In this document: one piece after another, positions 63,728-64,000 of the stretch | Position numbering within the stretch: the first letter of the stretch is position 1 | Layout of the letters: every line of letters begins with the position of its first letter | NCBI RefSeq assembly: GCF_015706575.1 | Contig: NW_024037057.1 | Coordinates: forward strand, 2,313,501-2,377,500 | Length of the DNA: 64,000 nt | Reading direction: 5' to 3' | From: Patiria miniata | Taxonomy: Eukaryota; Echinodermata; Asteroidea; Valvatida; Asterinidae | Program-made: the position numbers and the translations under genes | Notes under the pieces: generated by a model | The model's database searches: none | Seen by the model: only the letters and a program-made list of their open reading frames with translations | What the model was told of the DNA's origin: nothing

Positions 63728-64000
63728 CCCTGCGCAGAGTGACATGTGCACCTTTGGTGCACAGGTGACCGATTTTTTTTTTTTAATAAAAAGAAAAATT
63801 GAGGGCCAATGACGGTCACCTTCCATCTAATCCTCATTCAACCCTTGCCAAATAAGCTGGTTTAATGAACTTTGCAGCCAGGGCTTCACCCAGGCTGTGT
63901 CAACAAACTTTCGACCAGGCCTGCTGCCAAGTCTCATTGAAACATATGCAAACACCTGTAACTTGACACAGCCATCTCCCTTCATTTCCGCAAACCACAC
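63728..64000 (+). mobile_element. Left part of a TTAA-targeted element, running off the window
   Basis: After TTAA (63724-63727) the sequence becomes CCCTGCGCAGAGTGACATGT and loses all similarity to the flank of NAT gene 1, which reads GTTTAAGACAAGCCAGCC. A palindrome GTGCACCTTTGGTGCAC follows. The right end is outside the window. Confidence 0.5.

Overview
The window is eukaryotic, AT-rich, intron-rich and repeat-dense. I see no prokaryotic operons, rRNA or CRISPR. The genes (LDL-receptor class A modules in phase 1-1 exons, three-exon Ly6/uPAR genes, an arylamine N-acetyltransferase pair) and the many short TIR transposons, tRNA-derived SINEs and TACATG tracts suggest a marine invertebrate deuterostome. 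An echinoderm is my best guess, with amphioxus possible; this is inference.

Layout. (1) 0.5-11.1 kb, plus strand: the 3' part of a gene of tandem LDLa modules, ten intact LDLa exons plus two broken ones, ending in a Lys/Arg-rich tail. Two adjacent exons and their introns have been tandemly duplicated recently. A degenerate second copy of the 3' end lies at about 14.1-16.6 kb. (2) 19.5-22.4 kb and 34.4-36.3 kb, minus strand: two Ly6/uPAR-like genes with the same exon plan (signal peptide, first half of the three-finger domain, second half plus GPI signal). (3) 26.2-29.2 and 29.7-33.6 kb: a direct segmental duplication without a recognised gene; comparing the copies exposes several later transposon insertions. 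(4) 37.6-48.7 kb: mostly repeats, including a 2.0-kb TIR element with CGTACGAGTTGG-type arrays and a 1.0-kb hAT-type element with GACTC-rich ends. (5) 47.4-63.7 kb: a roughly 9-kb tandem duplication carrying two intact, intronless-CDS arylamine N-acetyltransferase (NAT) genes, about 80% identical by hand count, with a short NAT pseudogene fragment between them.

How the genes relate. The LDLa and Ly6 products are predicted to be secreted or cell-surface proteins; the NATs are predicted cytosolic xenobiotic-conjugating enzymes. Nothing suggests a shared pathway. The shared theme is local tandem duplication followed by divergence and heavy bombardment by non-autonomous DNA transposons. At least seven elements have TTAA flanks, several have 8-bp flanks (hAT type), three have or retain TTA flanks (Harbinger type), one has 9-bp flanks, and several have TA flanks. 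Paralogous empty sites inside the window support many of these calls directly. The most striking case is a single TTAA site, present in both copies of the NAT-unit duplication, that is occupied by a different element in each copy.

Limits: exon boundaries come from splice consensus and phase only. Family names of non-autonomous elements rest on TIR and target-site-duplication signatures, not on transposase.
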